A stretch of 64,000 bases of DNA from Pseudomonas viridiflava (GTDB taxonomy: Bacteria > Pseudomonadota > Gammaproteobacteria > Pseudomonadales > Pseudomonadaceae), in contig NZ_UUIS01000056.1 of NCBI RefSeq assembly GCF_900589395.1, positions 1 to 64,000 of the forward strand. The letters are read 5' to 3'. The notes beneath the pieces are model-generated. The model saw only the letters and a list, made by a program, of their open reading frames with translations, did no database searches and was not told the origin of the DNA. How positions within the stretch are numbered: the first letter of the stretch is position 1; every line of letters starts with the position of its first letter. The position numbers and the translations under genes are program-made. Below are positions 54,089-62,403 of this stretch, in pieces.

Positions 54089-55096
54089 TCAGGCACTGTC
54101 CGATGCCTTTGAGGTCGACTCGCGCACCACCACGCAAGGCTCGACCCTGAGTTTCTCCACCGGCAGCGCCGGGCTGGCGATACGGCGCAGCAGCATGGCC
54201 GCTGCCGTTTCGCCCAACTGCATGATGGACTGGCCGACCGTGGTCAGCGCCGGGTACACGTAACGGCTGAGCTGGATGTCGTCGAAGCCGATGACCGACA
54301 GCGCCTGCGGCACGCGAATGCCTTGCTCGGCCGCTGCACGCAACACGCCGATACCGATCATGTCGTTGCCGGCAAAGATCGCCGTGGGTCGCTCACCCTG
54401 CAACAGCCGTGCGGCGACCTCGTAACCGGCGGGGCTGGTGAAATCGCTGTGCAACGCCCAGTCATCACGCGCCTGCAGGCCGGCCTCCTGCAGCGCGCGT
54501 CGATACCCTTGCAGCCGCAATTGGGTGACAACGGTGTGCCGAGGGCCGGCGATACAGGCAATCTGCCGATGCCCCAGGTCGATCAGGTGGCGGGTAGCCA
54601 GCCAGGCGCCGTGCTCGTGGTCGATCTGCACCAGGTCCGCCTCCACGCCCTCCAGCTCACGGTCGACAATCACCAGCGGCGTACGCACTGCCGATAATCC
54701 GCCAGCCATGCCGGCATCACCATCGACCGACGACACGATCAGGCCGTCGACACGCTTTTCCAGCAACACGCGCAAATAGCTGCGCTGCTTTTGCGGGTTA
54801 TCGTCGGAGTTGCACAGAATCACGCAAAAGCCGTTGCGTTCGCAGTGATCCTCGATGCCGCGCGCCAGCTCGGCAAAGTACGGGTTGGTACCGTTGGGAA
54901 TCAACAGGCCGATGGTTGCGGTGGCCTGCGCCTTGAGCGAGCGCGCCACGGCACTGGGCACATAGTCGAGCTGCACGATGGCCGCCTCGACCTTGAGGCG
55001 CACCGCATCGCTGACCGGCCGCGTCTTGTTCAGCACATGCGAGACAGTGGTATAGGAAATACCGGCCAGCGCCGCAACATCCTTGATCGTTGCCAT
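54089..55096 (-). CDS. rbsR: LacI-family ribose repressor
   Basis: This 335-residue repressor has the LacI helix-turn-helix MATIKDVAALAGISYTTVSH and a periplasmic-binding-like effector domain (ATIGLLIPNGTNPYFAELAR). The ATG at 55096 is preferred. It should bind the palindrome upstream of rbsB (58678-58691). It lies inside the operon, between rbsC and rbsK. Confidence 0.95.
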   Translation of the reverse strand: MATIKDVAALAGISYTTVSHVLNKTRPVSDAVRLKVEAAIVQLDYVPSAVARSLKAQATATIGLLIPNGTNPYFAELARGIEDHCERNGFCVILCNSDDNPQKQRSYLRVLLEKRVDGLIVSSVDGDAGMAGGLSAVRTPLVIVDRELEGVEADLVQIDHEHGAWLATRHLIDLGHRQIACIAGPRHTVVTQLRLQGYRRALQEAGLQARDDWALHSDFTSPAGYEVAARLLQGERPTAIFAGNDMIGIGVLRAAAEQGIRVPQALSVIGFDDIQLSRYVYPALTTVGQSIMQLGETAAAMLLRRIASPALPVEKLRVEPCVVVRESTSKASDSA

Positions 55097-55097
55097 C

Positions 55098-56093
55098 TCA
55101 GCCCTGCCGTTGCGCGCGGTGACTGCGGTAGGTATCGAGCACCACGGCAATCACGATCACCGCACCGGTAATGATGCGCTTGGTCGGTTCAGTAGCGCCG
55201 ATCTGTGCCAGGCCTGCCGCCAGAACCGAAATGATCAGCACACCGAAGAACGTGCTGATGATCGAGCCGCGCCCACCCATCAGGCTGGTACCGCCGATGA
55301 CCACGGCGGCGATCACTTGCAGCTCCAGACCGGCACCGGCGTTAGGGTCGGCCGCCTCCAGGCGGGAGATCTGGAACAGCGCGGCGACGCCGGCCAGCAG
55401 GCCCATCAGCGCAAACACCATGATCTTGTAGGGCTTGGGATTGATACCGGCCAGGCGCACAGCCTCTTCATTGGTGCCGATGCCGATCAGGTAACGCCCG
55501 AACACAGTGCGGGTCAACACCGCCTGGGCGATGAAAATGACCAGCAAGGCAATCAGGAAGGACGGCGCGATACCAAAGGCAATGGGGTTGGACAGCCAGG
55601 CGAACGCGTCACCGATGTAGGCCGTGCGCGAGCCGGTCATTTGATAGGCCAGGCCACGCGCCATTTCCAGCACGCCCAGCGAGACGATGAACGACGGAAT
55701 GCGCCAGGCCACAGTGATCGACCCGGTCACGGCACCGGCCAGGGTGGCGCAGGCAATGCCCAGTAACGCCGCTGGAAATACGCTCCAGCCCCAGCCCAGG
55801 ATCGCGACACTGACCGCCGATGCCGCCAGGGCCAGCACCGAACCCACTGACAGGTCGATACCGCCGATGATCAGCACCAGCGTCATGCCCACGGCCAGCA
55901 CCATCAGGTCGGGAATCTGGTTGGCCAGGGTGCTGAAGGTCTGGTAGGACAGAAAGTGGTCGCTGAGCGATGAAAACAGCACGATCATCGCCAGCAATGC
56001 ACCCGCCAGGCCCAGGTAGGTGCCCAGGCCGAAATACTGGCCGCCGCGCCGCACAGGCAGCGACGGCACCAAGGTGTCTTTTGAAGGGTTCAT
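55098..56093 (-). CDS. rbsC: Ribose ABC transporter permease
   Basis: This 331-residue membrane protein is the channel of the ribose importer. Conserved segments include IGGIDLSVGSVLALAASAV and VIGGTSLMGGRGSIISTFFG. The ATG at 56093 overlaps the rbsA stop (ATGA); its stop is one base from the rbsR start. Confidence 0.96.
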   Translation of the reverse strand: MNPSKDTLVPSLPVRRGGQYFGLGTYLGLAGALLAMIVLFSSLSDHFLSYQTFSTLANQIPDLMVLAVGMTLVLIIGGIDLSVGSVLALAASAVSVAILGWGWSVFPAALLGIACATLAGAVTGSITVAWRIPSFIVSLGVLEMARGLAYQMTGSRTAYIGDAFAWLSNPIAFGIAPSFLIALLVIFIAQAVLTRTVFGRYLIGIGTNEEAVRLAGINPKPYKIMVFALMGLLAGVAALFQISRLEAADPNAGAGLELQVIAAVVIGGTSLMGGRGSIISTFFGVLIISVLAAGLAQIGATEPTKRIITGAVIVIAVVLDTYRSHRAQRQG

Positions 56094-57640
56094 TGCACAT
56101 TCCCGCACGCGGCCTGGCCATGTGGCGCCGCTTGTTGTTGATAACCGGCAAAGGCGGCTGCCAGCAGTTTGTCCTGTGTCCAGTGGTCACGCTCGAAGGT
56201 ATCGATCAGCTTGCCGTCTGAAAGCACGGCAATACGGTCGCAGATCAGCATCAGTTCACGCAGGTCGCTGGACACCACCACCAGCGCCCGTCCCTGACGG
56301 GTCAGTTCACCGAGTAGCGCATAGATATCGAATTTGGCCCCCACATCGATGCCGCGGGTCGGCTCGTCAAACAGCATCACCGGGCAATCACGCTCCAGCC
56401 AGCGGCCGATCACCACTTTTTGCTGGTTGCCACCCGACAGTTGCGAGACCAGTTGCCCGGGACCGGCGCAGCGAATGCGCATGGCCTCGACCTGGCGCTG
56501 CGCCAGCGCCTGCTCACGCCGCGCACTGACCACGCCGCCGCGGGCAATGCCAGGCATGTTGCCCAGGGCGACGTTGGCCGCGATCGACTGCGACAGCAGC
56601 AGTCCTTCACCCTTGCGGTCCTCGCTGATCAGCGCAATGCCCTGGCGCACCGCATCGCTGGGCGAGGCCAGTGTCACCGGGCGCAAAGGCTGGCCAAGCT
56701 CGACGTGGCCGCTGTCGGCGCGGTCAGCGCCGAAGATCAGGCGCAACAACTCGGTGCGGCCCGACCCGACCAGGCCGGAAATGCCCAGGATTTCGCCCTG
56801 GTGGACCTCGAACGAAACGTTATCGACCTTGCCCTTGCGACTCAGACCCTTGACGGCCATGGCCACAGGACCCATTTTCCGGGGCCCCAGGTCGAGGTGC
56901 TCGCCCATCTCGCGGCCGACCATCAAAGTCACCAGTTGCTGGCTGTCGTAGCGGCTCATGGGTTCGACACACACCAGCCGACCATCGCGCAGCACGGCAA
57001 TGCGCTGGGCAATGCGGGCCAGTTCTTCAAGGCGGTGGGAAATGTAGATGATCGAGACGCCGCGCGCCTGCAGCCGGGCGATCTGCTCGAATAACAGTTC
57101 GACCTCACGGGCGGTGAGCATTGCGGTGGGCTCGTCCAGAATCAACACCCGACAATCGCCAATCAGGTTGCGGGCAATTTCCACCATCTGTTGATGACCG
57201 ATGCCCAGCTCACCGACCGGCGTGTCCGGGTCGATGGACTCCAGGCCGACCCGGGCCATGGCCTGCACGGCCTGCTGGCGCAGGCGCTTGCGGTTGATCC
57301 AGCCCATCCGCCCCGGCAACTGGTCGAGAAACAGGTTCTCGGCCACGCTCAGGGTCGGCAGCAGGTTGAGTTCCTGCATGACCATGCGTACACCGAGCTT
57401 TTCTGCAGCGGTGCGGCTGGCAGGCTGCCAGTCCTGACCCATGAATTGCATGTGCCCGGTGCTGGGCGTTACCAGCCCGCCGATGATCTTCGACAAGGTG
57501 CTCTTGCCCGCACCGTTTTCACCGGTCAGGGCCAGCACCTCGCCTCGCAGCAAGGTCAGGTCGATATCGGCAATCACCGGCTGGGCGTAAGTCTTGCCGA
57601 TGCCGTGCACCGACAGCACCACCTCTGGGGGCGTCGTCAT
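56090..57640 (-). CDS. rbsA: Ribose ABC transporter double ATPase
   Basis: This 516-residue protein has two ATPase halves. The first Walker A is GENGAGKSTLSK; the second half is degenerate in Walker A (GLVGSGRTELLRLI), as is normal for sugar importers. The second-half signature SGGNQQKVVIGRWL is clear. It lies between rbsB and rbsC. Confidence 0.96.
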   Translation of the reverse strand: MTTPPEVVLSVHGIGKTYAQPVIADIDLTLLRGEVLALTGENGAGKSTLSKIIGGLVTPSTGHMQFMGQDWQPASRTAAEKLGVRMVMQELNLLPTLSVAENLFLDQLPGRMGWINRKRLRQQAVQAMARVGLESIDPDTPVGELGIGHQQMVEIARNLIGDCRVLILDEPTAMLTAREVELLFEQIARLQARGVSIIYISHRLEELARIAQRIAVLRDGRLVCVEPMSRYDSQQLVTLMVGREMGEHLDLGPRKMGPVAMAVKGLSRKGKVDNVSFEVHQGEILGISGLVGSGRTELLRLIFGADRADSGHVELGQPLRPVTLASPSDAVRQGIALISEDRKGEGLLLSQSIAANVALGNMPGIARGGVVSARREQALAQRQVEAMRIRCAGPGQLVSQLSGGNQQKVVIGRWLERDCPVMLFDEPTRGIDVGAKFDIYALLGELTRQGRALVVVSSDLRELMLICDRIAVLSDGKLIDTFERDHWTQDKLLAAAFAGYQQQAAPHGQAACGNVQ

Positions 57641-57655
57641 AGATAACTCCCGCCG

Positions 57656-58615
57656 TTACTGTGGCTGAGTGACCAGTTCGACCGGCGTCTGGATCACACC
57701 ATCGACGCTGCCCAGTGCCTCACCCTTGATCGACTTGAGCGCTGCCTCGATGCCGAACACCGCCTGGCGGGCAGCAAACTGGTCGGCCGTGGCCAGGATA
57801 CGGCCATCCTTGAGCATGGGCTTGATCGCATTGATGTTGTCATAGCCGACGATCATGACCTTGCCGGTCTTGCCCGCGGCGCGCACGGCCGACACGGCAC
57901 CCAGCGCCATGCTGTCGTTACCGGCCAGCAGCGCCTTGAGATTGGGGTATTCATTGAGCATCGCCGAGGCGACCGCGTTGCCCTTGTCGATTTCCCAGTT
58001 ACCCGACTGCACGGAGACGACCTTGATCTGCGCCGCCTGCATCGCGTCCTGGAAGCCTGCACTGCGCTGCTGGGCGTTGGTGGTGGTCGGCACGCCTTCG
58101 ATGATGCCGACTTCATCACCCGCCGCCAGTTTCCCGGCCAGGTACTCACCGACCAGTTGCGCACCCTTGCGGTTATCAGGACCTACGAAAGGCACCTCGA
58201 TGTTCTTGCTCTTGAGCACACCGGCATCGAGCTGGTTATCGATGTTGATCACCTTGATTCCGGCGTCCATGGCTTTCTTGAGCACCGGCACCAGGGCCTT
58301 GGAGTCGGCCGGCGCGATGACCAGCGCATCGACCCTCGACACAATCATCTGCTCGACGATACGAATCTGGCTGGCCGTGTCGGACTCGTCCTTGATGCCG
58401 TTGGAGATCAGGTCAAACTGGCTGGCATGTTCTTTCTGGTAGGCCTTGGCACCGTCTTCCATGGTCAGGAAGAATTCGTTGGCCAATGATTTCATGACCA
58501 GTGCAACCTTGGGTTTGTCAGCCGCCTGAGCCTGGAAGGATAACAGCGGGGTCAGCGTGGTGGTCGCAGCGAGCAAGGCAACAGCGAGCAAGCGTCCAGC
58601 GAAGGGCAGCTTCAT
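57656..58615 (-). CDS. rbsB: Ribose-binding periplasmic protein
   Basis: This 319-residue receptor has a signal peptide (LLAVALLAATTTLTPLLSFQ) and type I binding-protein sequence (VALVMKSLANEFFLTMEDGA, LVIAPADSKALVPVLKKA). It is the first gene of rbsBACRKD and the nucleoside hydrolase gene. Confidence 0.95.
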   Translation of the reverse strand: MKLPFAGRLLAVALLAATTTLTPLLSFQAQAADKPKVALVMKSLANEFFLTMEDGAKAYQKEHASQFDLISNGIKDESDTASQIRIVEQMIVSRVDALVIAPADSKALVPVLKKAMDAGIKVINIDNQLDAGVLKSKNIEVPFVGPDNRKGAQLVGEYLAGKLAAGDEVGIIEGVPTTTNAQQRSAGFQDAMQAAQIKVVSVQSGNWEIDKGNAVASAMLNEYPNLKALLAGNDSMALGAVSAVRAAGKTGKVMIVGYDNINAIKPMLKDGRILATADQFAARQAVFGIEAALKSIKGEALGSVDGVIQTPVELVTQPQ

Positions 58616-58677
58616 GGGTGTCTCCGATTCTTGTGATTATTGTTGGGTCGCGCGCCTGGTCGATCTCAAAATCGATA

Positions 58678-58691
58678 CGCAAACGTTTGCG
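58678..58691 (-). promoter_or_regulatory. LacI-type (RbsR) operator palindrome
   Basis: CGCAAACGTTTGCG is a perfect 14-bp palindrome, the form bound by LacI-family proteins with central CG. It is 63 bases upstream of rbsB and the operon includes rbsR. Confidence 0.88.
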
Positions 58692-58732
58692 AGACCCTCA
58701 CTATCGAAGTCAATCCTGGTTTTGTCAACTTT

Positions 58733-59131
58733 TCAGACTTGAGCGCTGAGCATCGCAGCGGGTTTGTTCAGGGTTGTGATCAGCAAGCCGGACACCAACT
58801 GGATGTCACTGTTGGTCAGCATGACCTGACGCTGCAGGCTCAGAATACGCGGCAGACGCACGACATCGGGCTGCACCGACTTGAGGGCTTCGCGCAATTG
58901 CTGTCGCAACTGGCGCAAGCGTTCATGCAGATCGGCCAGACGATCAACCAATGTGTCGACCACCGGCCCCATGCCCGAGCCATTCTGTTTTGCCGGCTTG
59001 ACCGCCACACCGAGCCCGGTACGCGTGCCTGTTTGAGTGTTCTGCACCTCGACCGACGAACCATCAGCGGCCAGGCCGGTGGGATGGGTGACAGTCAAAA
59101 AGGGTGCTGGCAGTCCGATAGACAGCGACAT
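58733..59131 (-). CDS. Hypothetical protein with central heptad-like helix
   Basis: This 132-residue protein starts MSLSIGLPAPFLTVTHPTGL at an ATG preceded by AGAGGAACGATC. The middle (VDTLVDRLADLHERLRQLRQ followed by QLREAL) has leucine spacing of a coiled coil. No signal or membrane segment is seen. No family is recognised. Confidence 0.6.
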   Translation of the reverse strand: MSLSIGLPAPFLTVTHPTGLAADGSSVEVQNTQTGTRTGLGVAVKPAKQNGSGMGPVVDTLVDRLADLHERLRQLRQQLREALKSVQPDVVRLPRILSLQRQVMLTNSDIQLVSGLLITTLNKPAAMLSAQV

Positions 59132-59218
59132 GATCGTTCCTCTGATGAATTCCAGTCCTGTCAGGGGATCGGCCGCCAGCAGCGTTTCTTCACTACCGTT
59201 GAGCGACAACGCCTGTGC

Positions 59219-59443
59219 TCAGTCACCCGGCTTGACGGTTGCCACCTCGTCGGCACGCACCCGTACACGCTTGCCGGCGATGTCGGTGAACTCATAAAAG
59301 CCGTCCGCCGTGCGGGTACGCGGTGCATCCTCGGTGAGGTATTGCGTCCCATCCTGCAAGGTCACCACGGTAGGTGATGAGCAACCTGTCAGGCTTGCGC
59401 CCACCAGTGCCAGTAACGCCAGAACCCGTATCGATGTATTCAT
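59219..59443 (-). CDS. YgdI/YgdR-family small lipoprotein
   Basis: This 74-residue protein has a lipobox (ASLTGC) and the short conserved body TVVTLQDGTQYLTEDAPRTR with GFYEFTDIAGKRVRV of the YgdI/YgdR (DUF903) family. Function is unknown. It lies on the minus strand upstream of the divergent SOS-box operon. Confidence 0.88.
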   Translation of the reverse strand: MNTSIRVLALLALVGASLTGCSSPTVVTLQDGTQYLTEDAPRTRTADGFYEFTDIAGKRVRVRADEVATVKPGD

Positions 59444-59600
59444 AAGCCTTCACCCCAAGCCCCGACACCACGTCGGGATAGGGCACAGATTAACCTGTGC
59501 CGCAGAATTTGCCGACCGGTGACAACAAAGCCCAGAGGTTGTGCAACATCTTGCCAAGTCGTTGATTCAAGACGGGGTTGCGAAACCTTCAGCGCTGAAA

Positions 59601-59620
59601 TACTGTACGCCCATACAGAT
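59601..59620 (+). promoter_or_regulatory. LexA (SOS) box before the DUF1654-endonuclease operon
   Basis: TACTGTACGCCCATACAGAT contains a perfect CTGT-N8-ACAG core (59603-59618). It ends 18 bases before the GTG start of the DUF1654 gene, overlapping where its promoter should be. The match to the gammaproteobacterial LexA consensus is strong. Confidence 0.88.
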
Positions 59621-59637
59621 AACCAGGAAGTTCTCCC

Positions 59638-59889
59638 GTGACCAAGAAAAGTGCAGCGGCCCCCTCGCCCCCCAGCTCCTACGAACGCCTGGGCCTTCGC
59701 ATCCAGAAGATCATCAACGCGCCTGCCGCGCAAAAAGCCAGGTCCGCCCTGATCACCCGTCACCCTGATGAGCTGGAAGACGACTGGGCGCAATTGCTCG
59801 AAGAAATCGCCGAAAACGACAACGTCACCCTCGCCTGGCGCGATGACGGGGGCGTACAGATTTTCTGGACCGTGCCCAAGGAAGACTGA
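59638..59889 (+). CDS. DUF1654 protein, SOS-box controlled
   Basis: This 83-residue protein has the DUF1654 pattern SYERLGLRIQKIINAPAAQK and RHPDELEDDWAQLLEEIAEN. The family is largely confined to Pseudomonas and its phages. The start is GTG at 59638. A LexA box lies directly upstream. The endonuclease gene follows after 4 bases, so the two are co-transcribed. Its function is unknown. Confidence 0.88.
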   Translation: MTKKSAAAPSPPSSYERLGLRIQKIINAPAAQKARSALITRHPDELEDDWAQLLEEIAENDNVTLAWRDDGGVQIFWTVPKED

Positions 59890-59893
59890 GGCA

Positions 59894-60610
59894 ATGACTG
59901 TTCGATTGGGCGCCATGCTGGGCGCCACCCTGCTGGCCGGTTTGTCCCTGGCCAGCCTTGCCCTGGATGCGCACGCACAGGCACCGCGCACATTCAGCGA
60001 AGCCAAGACGATTGCCTGGAAGCTCTATGCACCGCAATCCACCGAGTTCTACTGCGGCTGCAAATACACCGGCAACCGTATCGACCTGGCCAGTTGCGGG
60101 TACGTGCCGCGCAAGAATGCCAAGCGGGCACAACGCATCGAGTGGGAGCATATTGTTTCGGCCTGGCAGATCGGCCATCAACGCCAGTGCTGGCAAAATG
60201 GCGGGCGCAAGAACTGCTCACGCAATGACAAACCCTTCCAGCTTGCCGAGGCTGATCTGCATAACCTGGTGCCCAGCATTGGTGAAGTGAATGCCGATCG
60301 CAGCAACTTCAGCTTTGGCTGGGTGGCCGAGCAGAAAAACCAGTACGGCGCTTGCCAGACACGGGTGGATTTCAAGGCCAGAAAGGTCATGCCCCGCGCT
60401 TCGATTCGCGGCATGGTTGCCCGTACTCATCTCTACATGAGCAAGTACTACAACCTGCGCCTGTCACGACAGGACCAGCAGCTTTATCAGGCCTGGAACA
60501 GGACATACCCACCCCAGGCCTGGGAGCGCCAGCGCAACCAGCGTGTGGCGTGCGTGATGGGCCGTGGCAACGAGTTCGTCGGGCCGGTCAATCTCAAGGC
60601 CTGTAGCTGA
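59894..60610 (+). CDS. Endonuclease I family nuclease, exported
   Basis: This 238-residue protein has a signal peptide (LGATLLAGLSLASLALDAHA) and the endonuclease I fold. The motif RIEWEHIVSAWQIG holds the His of the metal site, and HNLVPSIGEVNADRSNF the Asn/His region. Several Cys suggest disulfides in the periplasm. The enzyme degrades double-stranded DNA. The ATG at 59894 is used; an earlier in-frame start lies inside the DUF1654 gene. SOS control would be inherited from the box at 59601. Confidence 0.9.
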   Translation: MTVRLGAMLGATLLAGLSLASLALDAHAQAPRTFSEAKTIAWKLYAPQSTEFYCGCKYTGNRIDLASCGYVPRKNAKRAQRIEWEHIVSAWQIGHQRQCWQNGGRKNCSRNDKPFQLAEADLHNLVPSIGEVNADRSNFSFGWVAEQKNQYGACQTRVDFKARKVMPRASIRGMVARTHLYMSKYYNLRLSRQDQQLYQAWNRTYPPQAWERQRNQRVACVMGRGNEFVGPVNLKACS

Positions 60611-60617
60611 AAACAGC

Positions 60618-60638
60618 AGCCCGGCCCACGGCCGGGCT
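60618..60638. terminator. Hairpin between convergent nuclease and map genes
   Basis: AGCCCGGCC-CAC-GGCCGGGCT forms a 9-bp GC stem. No T-run follows on the plus strand and only TGTTTTC on the minus strand, so termination efficiency is uncertain. Confidence 0.6.
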
Positions 60639-60650
60639 GGCGACCAGGCT

Positions 60651-61442
60651 TCAGATGGCAGGGTAATCGCCAGTGCCGTCCGGCCAGGGCGTCAGCAATT
60701 CGAAGCCTGTTTCAGTCACTGCAACCATGTGCTCCCACTGCGCCGACAGTGACAGGTCGCGGGTCATCACGGTCCAGCCATCATCCAGCGTGCGGGTGCC
60801 CGCCTTGCCGGCGTTGATCATCGGCTCGATGGTGAAGACCATGCCTGGTTTGAGCTTGAGCCCCTTGCCTGGCATACCGTAGTGCAGTACCTGAGGCTCA
60901 TCGTGGTAAACCTGGCCGATACCGTGCCCGCAATATTCGCGGACCACGCTGAAGCCTTCACGGTGCGCAACGTTCTGGATGGCATGGCCAATATCGCCCA
61001 GTGTCGCGCCGGCACGCACGGCATGGATGCCGGCACGCGTGGCTTCATAAGTGGTGTCGACGAGTCGCCGGGCCAGCGGGCTGACCTCTCCTACCAGATA
61101 CATACGGCTGGTGTCGCCATACCAGCCATCCTTGATGATTGCCACATCGATATTGACGATATCGCCTTCCTTGAGCACATCGCCAGCCGAAGGAATGCCG
61201 TGACATACCACGGCATTGGGTGAAATGCAGGTGGTCTTGGTGAAGCCGTGATAACCAACGTTGGCCGGGATCACGTTCAGTTCTTCAACGATATAACGAT
61301 TGCAGATGTCGTCGAGCGCCTCAGTGCTCACGCCCGCCCTGACGTGAGGCTTGATCATGGCCAGCACCTCGGCAGCCAGTCTCCCTGCCACCCGCAGCGC
61401 CACAAGATCCTGTTCGCTCTTGAGCGGAACACCGCGGCTCAT
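60651..61442 (-). CDS. map: Methionine aminopeptidase type I
   Basis: This 263-residue metalloenzyme removes N-terminal Met. Metal-site segments are NIDVAIIKDGWYGDTSRMYL, EYCGHGIGQVYHDEP and MVFTIEPMINAG. The gene overlaps the ParD-like gene by 4 bases, so they are translated together. Pseudomonads commonly have another map next to rpsB; this copy would be an additional one. Confidence 0.95.
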   Translation of the reverse strand: MSRGVPLKSEQDLVALRVAGRLAAEVLAMIKPHVRAGVSTEALDDICNRYIVEELNVIPANVGYHGFTKTTCISPNAVVCHGIPSAGDVLKEGDIVNIDVAIIKDGWYGDTSRMYLVGEVSPLARRLVDTTYEATRAGIHAVRAGATLGDIGHAIQNVAHREGFSVVREYCGHGIGQVYHDEPQVLHYGMPGKGLKLKPGMVFTIEPMINAGKAGTRTLDDGWTVMTRDLSLSAQWEHMVAVTETGFELLTPWPDGTGDYPAI

Positions 61443-61681
61443 GAGGCTACCTTCTGGTCAGCGACCGAATCCAGCAGTTGCACGCGCAGCACACTGCCCT
61501 GATTGTTCTCAGCCTTGAGCAGCAGCTGGCAGATGTCGCTGTAGGCCAGCATCGGATTGAGTTCGGCCAACATGCCAACCCGCATCCAGTGCTCGGCCTG
61601 AGCATTGATTGAACGACTCAATGCCGCACTGGCGGTGCGTACATTGGCATGCATATGTTCGGAAATTTTAACCAGTCCCAT
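61439..61681 (-). CDS. ParD-like family protein
   Basis: This 80-residue protein starts MGLVKISEHMHANVRTASAA, the ribbon-helix-helix pattern of the ParD-like family; ISRAINAQAEHWMRVG-type sequence follows as LSRSINAQAEHWMRVGMLAE. No ParE toxin gene is adjacent; the partner is map. A 24-bp palindrome lies 20 bases upstream of the start, as expected for a self-regulated DNA-binding protein. Confidence 0.85.
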   Translation of the reverse strand: MGLVKISEHMHANVRTASAALSRSINAQAEHWMRVGMLAELNPMLAYSDICQLLLKAENNQGSVLRVQLLDSVADQKVAS

Positions 61682-61700
61682 GTTTGACCCCTCACTGAAG

Positions 61701-61724
61701 ATACGGATCATATATGTTTCGTAT
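61701..61724 (-). promoter_or_regulatory. 24-bp palindrome upstream of the ParD-like gene
   Basis: The segment runs ATACGGATC..TTTCGTAT around a central CATATATG. Twenty of 24 positions are symmetric. It lies in the 68-base gap between the XRE gene stop and the ParD-like start. An adjacent TTCGCGAA (61726-61733) is also palindromic. It is a candidate operator for the ParD-like or the XRE protein. Confidence 0.65.
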
Positions 61725-61749
61725 ATTCGCGAACAAGCATGGATTTGTT

Positions 61750-62082
61750 TTACCGGCTCTGCATGCCCTCCGACAGGGTGATGGCCAGCACGCTGATCGC
61801 GTGCTTTTGCGCCGGTGGCAGTGTACGGAAACGAGTGATCACTTCACGCTCGGCACCCGACAGCACATCCAGCTCCAACGGGGTACGTCGGCCTGAAATC
61901 AGGTAGAGCACATCGATTCCATGTTGTGACAAGGCCACCAGATAGGCCGAACGCGGAACACGCACTCCGCTTTCGTACATGGCTTGGGCGTTGGCTTCCA
62001 CACCACCCAGCATTGCAAATTTCTGTTGCGTAAGGCCCAGCGCCCGACGCTCCTGTCTCAAGCGAGCAGCAAAAGAATCCAT
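61750..62082 (-). CDS. XRE-family helix-turn-helix regulator
   Basis: This 110-residue protein has the HTH_3 pattern FAARLRQERRALGLTQQKFA and NAQAMYESGVRVPRSAYLVA. The C-terminal part (ELDVLSGAEREVITRFRTLP) is short, with no ligand domain. The ATG at 62082 is preferred. It lies 85 bases downstream of the SOS-box gene and 68 bases upstream of the ParD-like/map pair on the same strand. Confidence 0.85.
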   Translation of the reverse strand: MDSFAARLRQERRALGLTQQKFAMLGGVEANAQAMYESGVRVPRSAYLVALSQHGIDVLYLISGRRTPLELDVLSGAEREVITRFRTLPPAQKHAISVLAITLSEGMQSR

Positions 62083-62167
62083 GCAAGTGTCCCCTGAATC
62101 GGGCAATACTCACACGATAACGTCTGCCAACACGGATTTGAAAGGGCCTGCAGACGCGCTTGCAGAC

Positions 62168-62365
62168 CTATTCCAGAGCCAGCATCAAGCGTGGTTCATT
62201 GACGATACGGCGGCCGCGCTCCAGAGATGGAGCAGGCAACTGGCATGCGTTGAACCGACGCAGAGCAGCGGCCAGGGCCAGGAAATCTTCGCGTTGCATT
62301 TCTTCGAAAATACCCGCACGGCGCGGGGTGATCGGGATGTTTTTTTGCACAGAATCAAGAGACAT
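62168..62365 (-). CDS. 65-residue protein under a LexA box
   Basis: This frame starts MSLDSVQKNIPITPRRAGIF and ends EPRLMLALE. The ATG at 62365 has GGAG eight bases upstream. A near-perfect SOS box is 18 bases upstream of that ATG. The product is basic and Arg-rich, without Trp or Tyr and without a membrane segment. No family is recognised; resemblance to SulA or YebG was not apparent. Confidence 0.7.
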   Translation of the reverse strand: MSLDSVQKNIPITPRRAGIFEEMQREDFLALAAALRRFNACQLPAPSLERGRRIVNEPRLMLALE

Positions 62366-62383
62366 GGTCACAACTCCTTCCAA

Positions 62384-62403
62384 TACTGTATGCACATACA
62401 GTA
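62384..62403 (-). promoter_or_regulatory. LexA (SOS) box, perfect consensus
   Basis: TACTGTATGCACATACAGTA contains CTGT-N8-ACAG with symmetric TA on both sides. It directly precedes the 65-residue gene on the minus strand. No plus-strand gene starts nearby. Confidence 0.93.
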
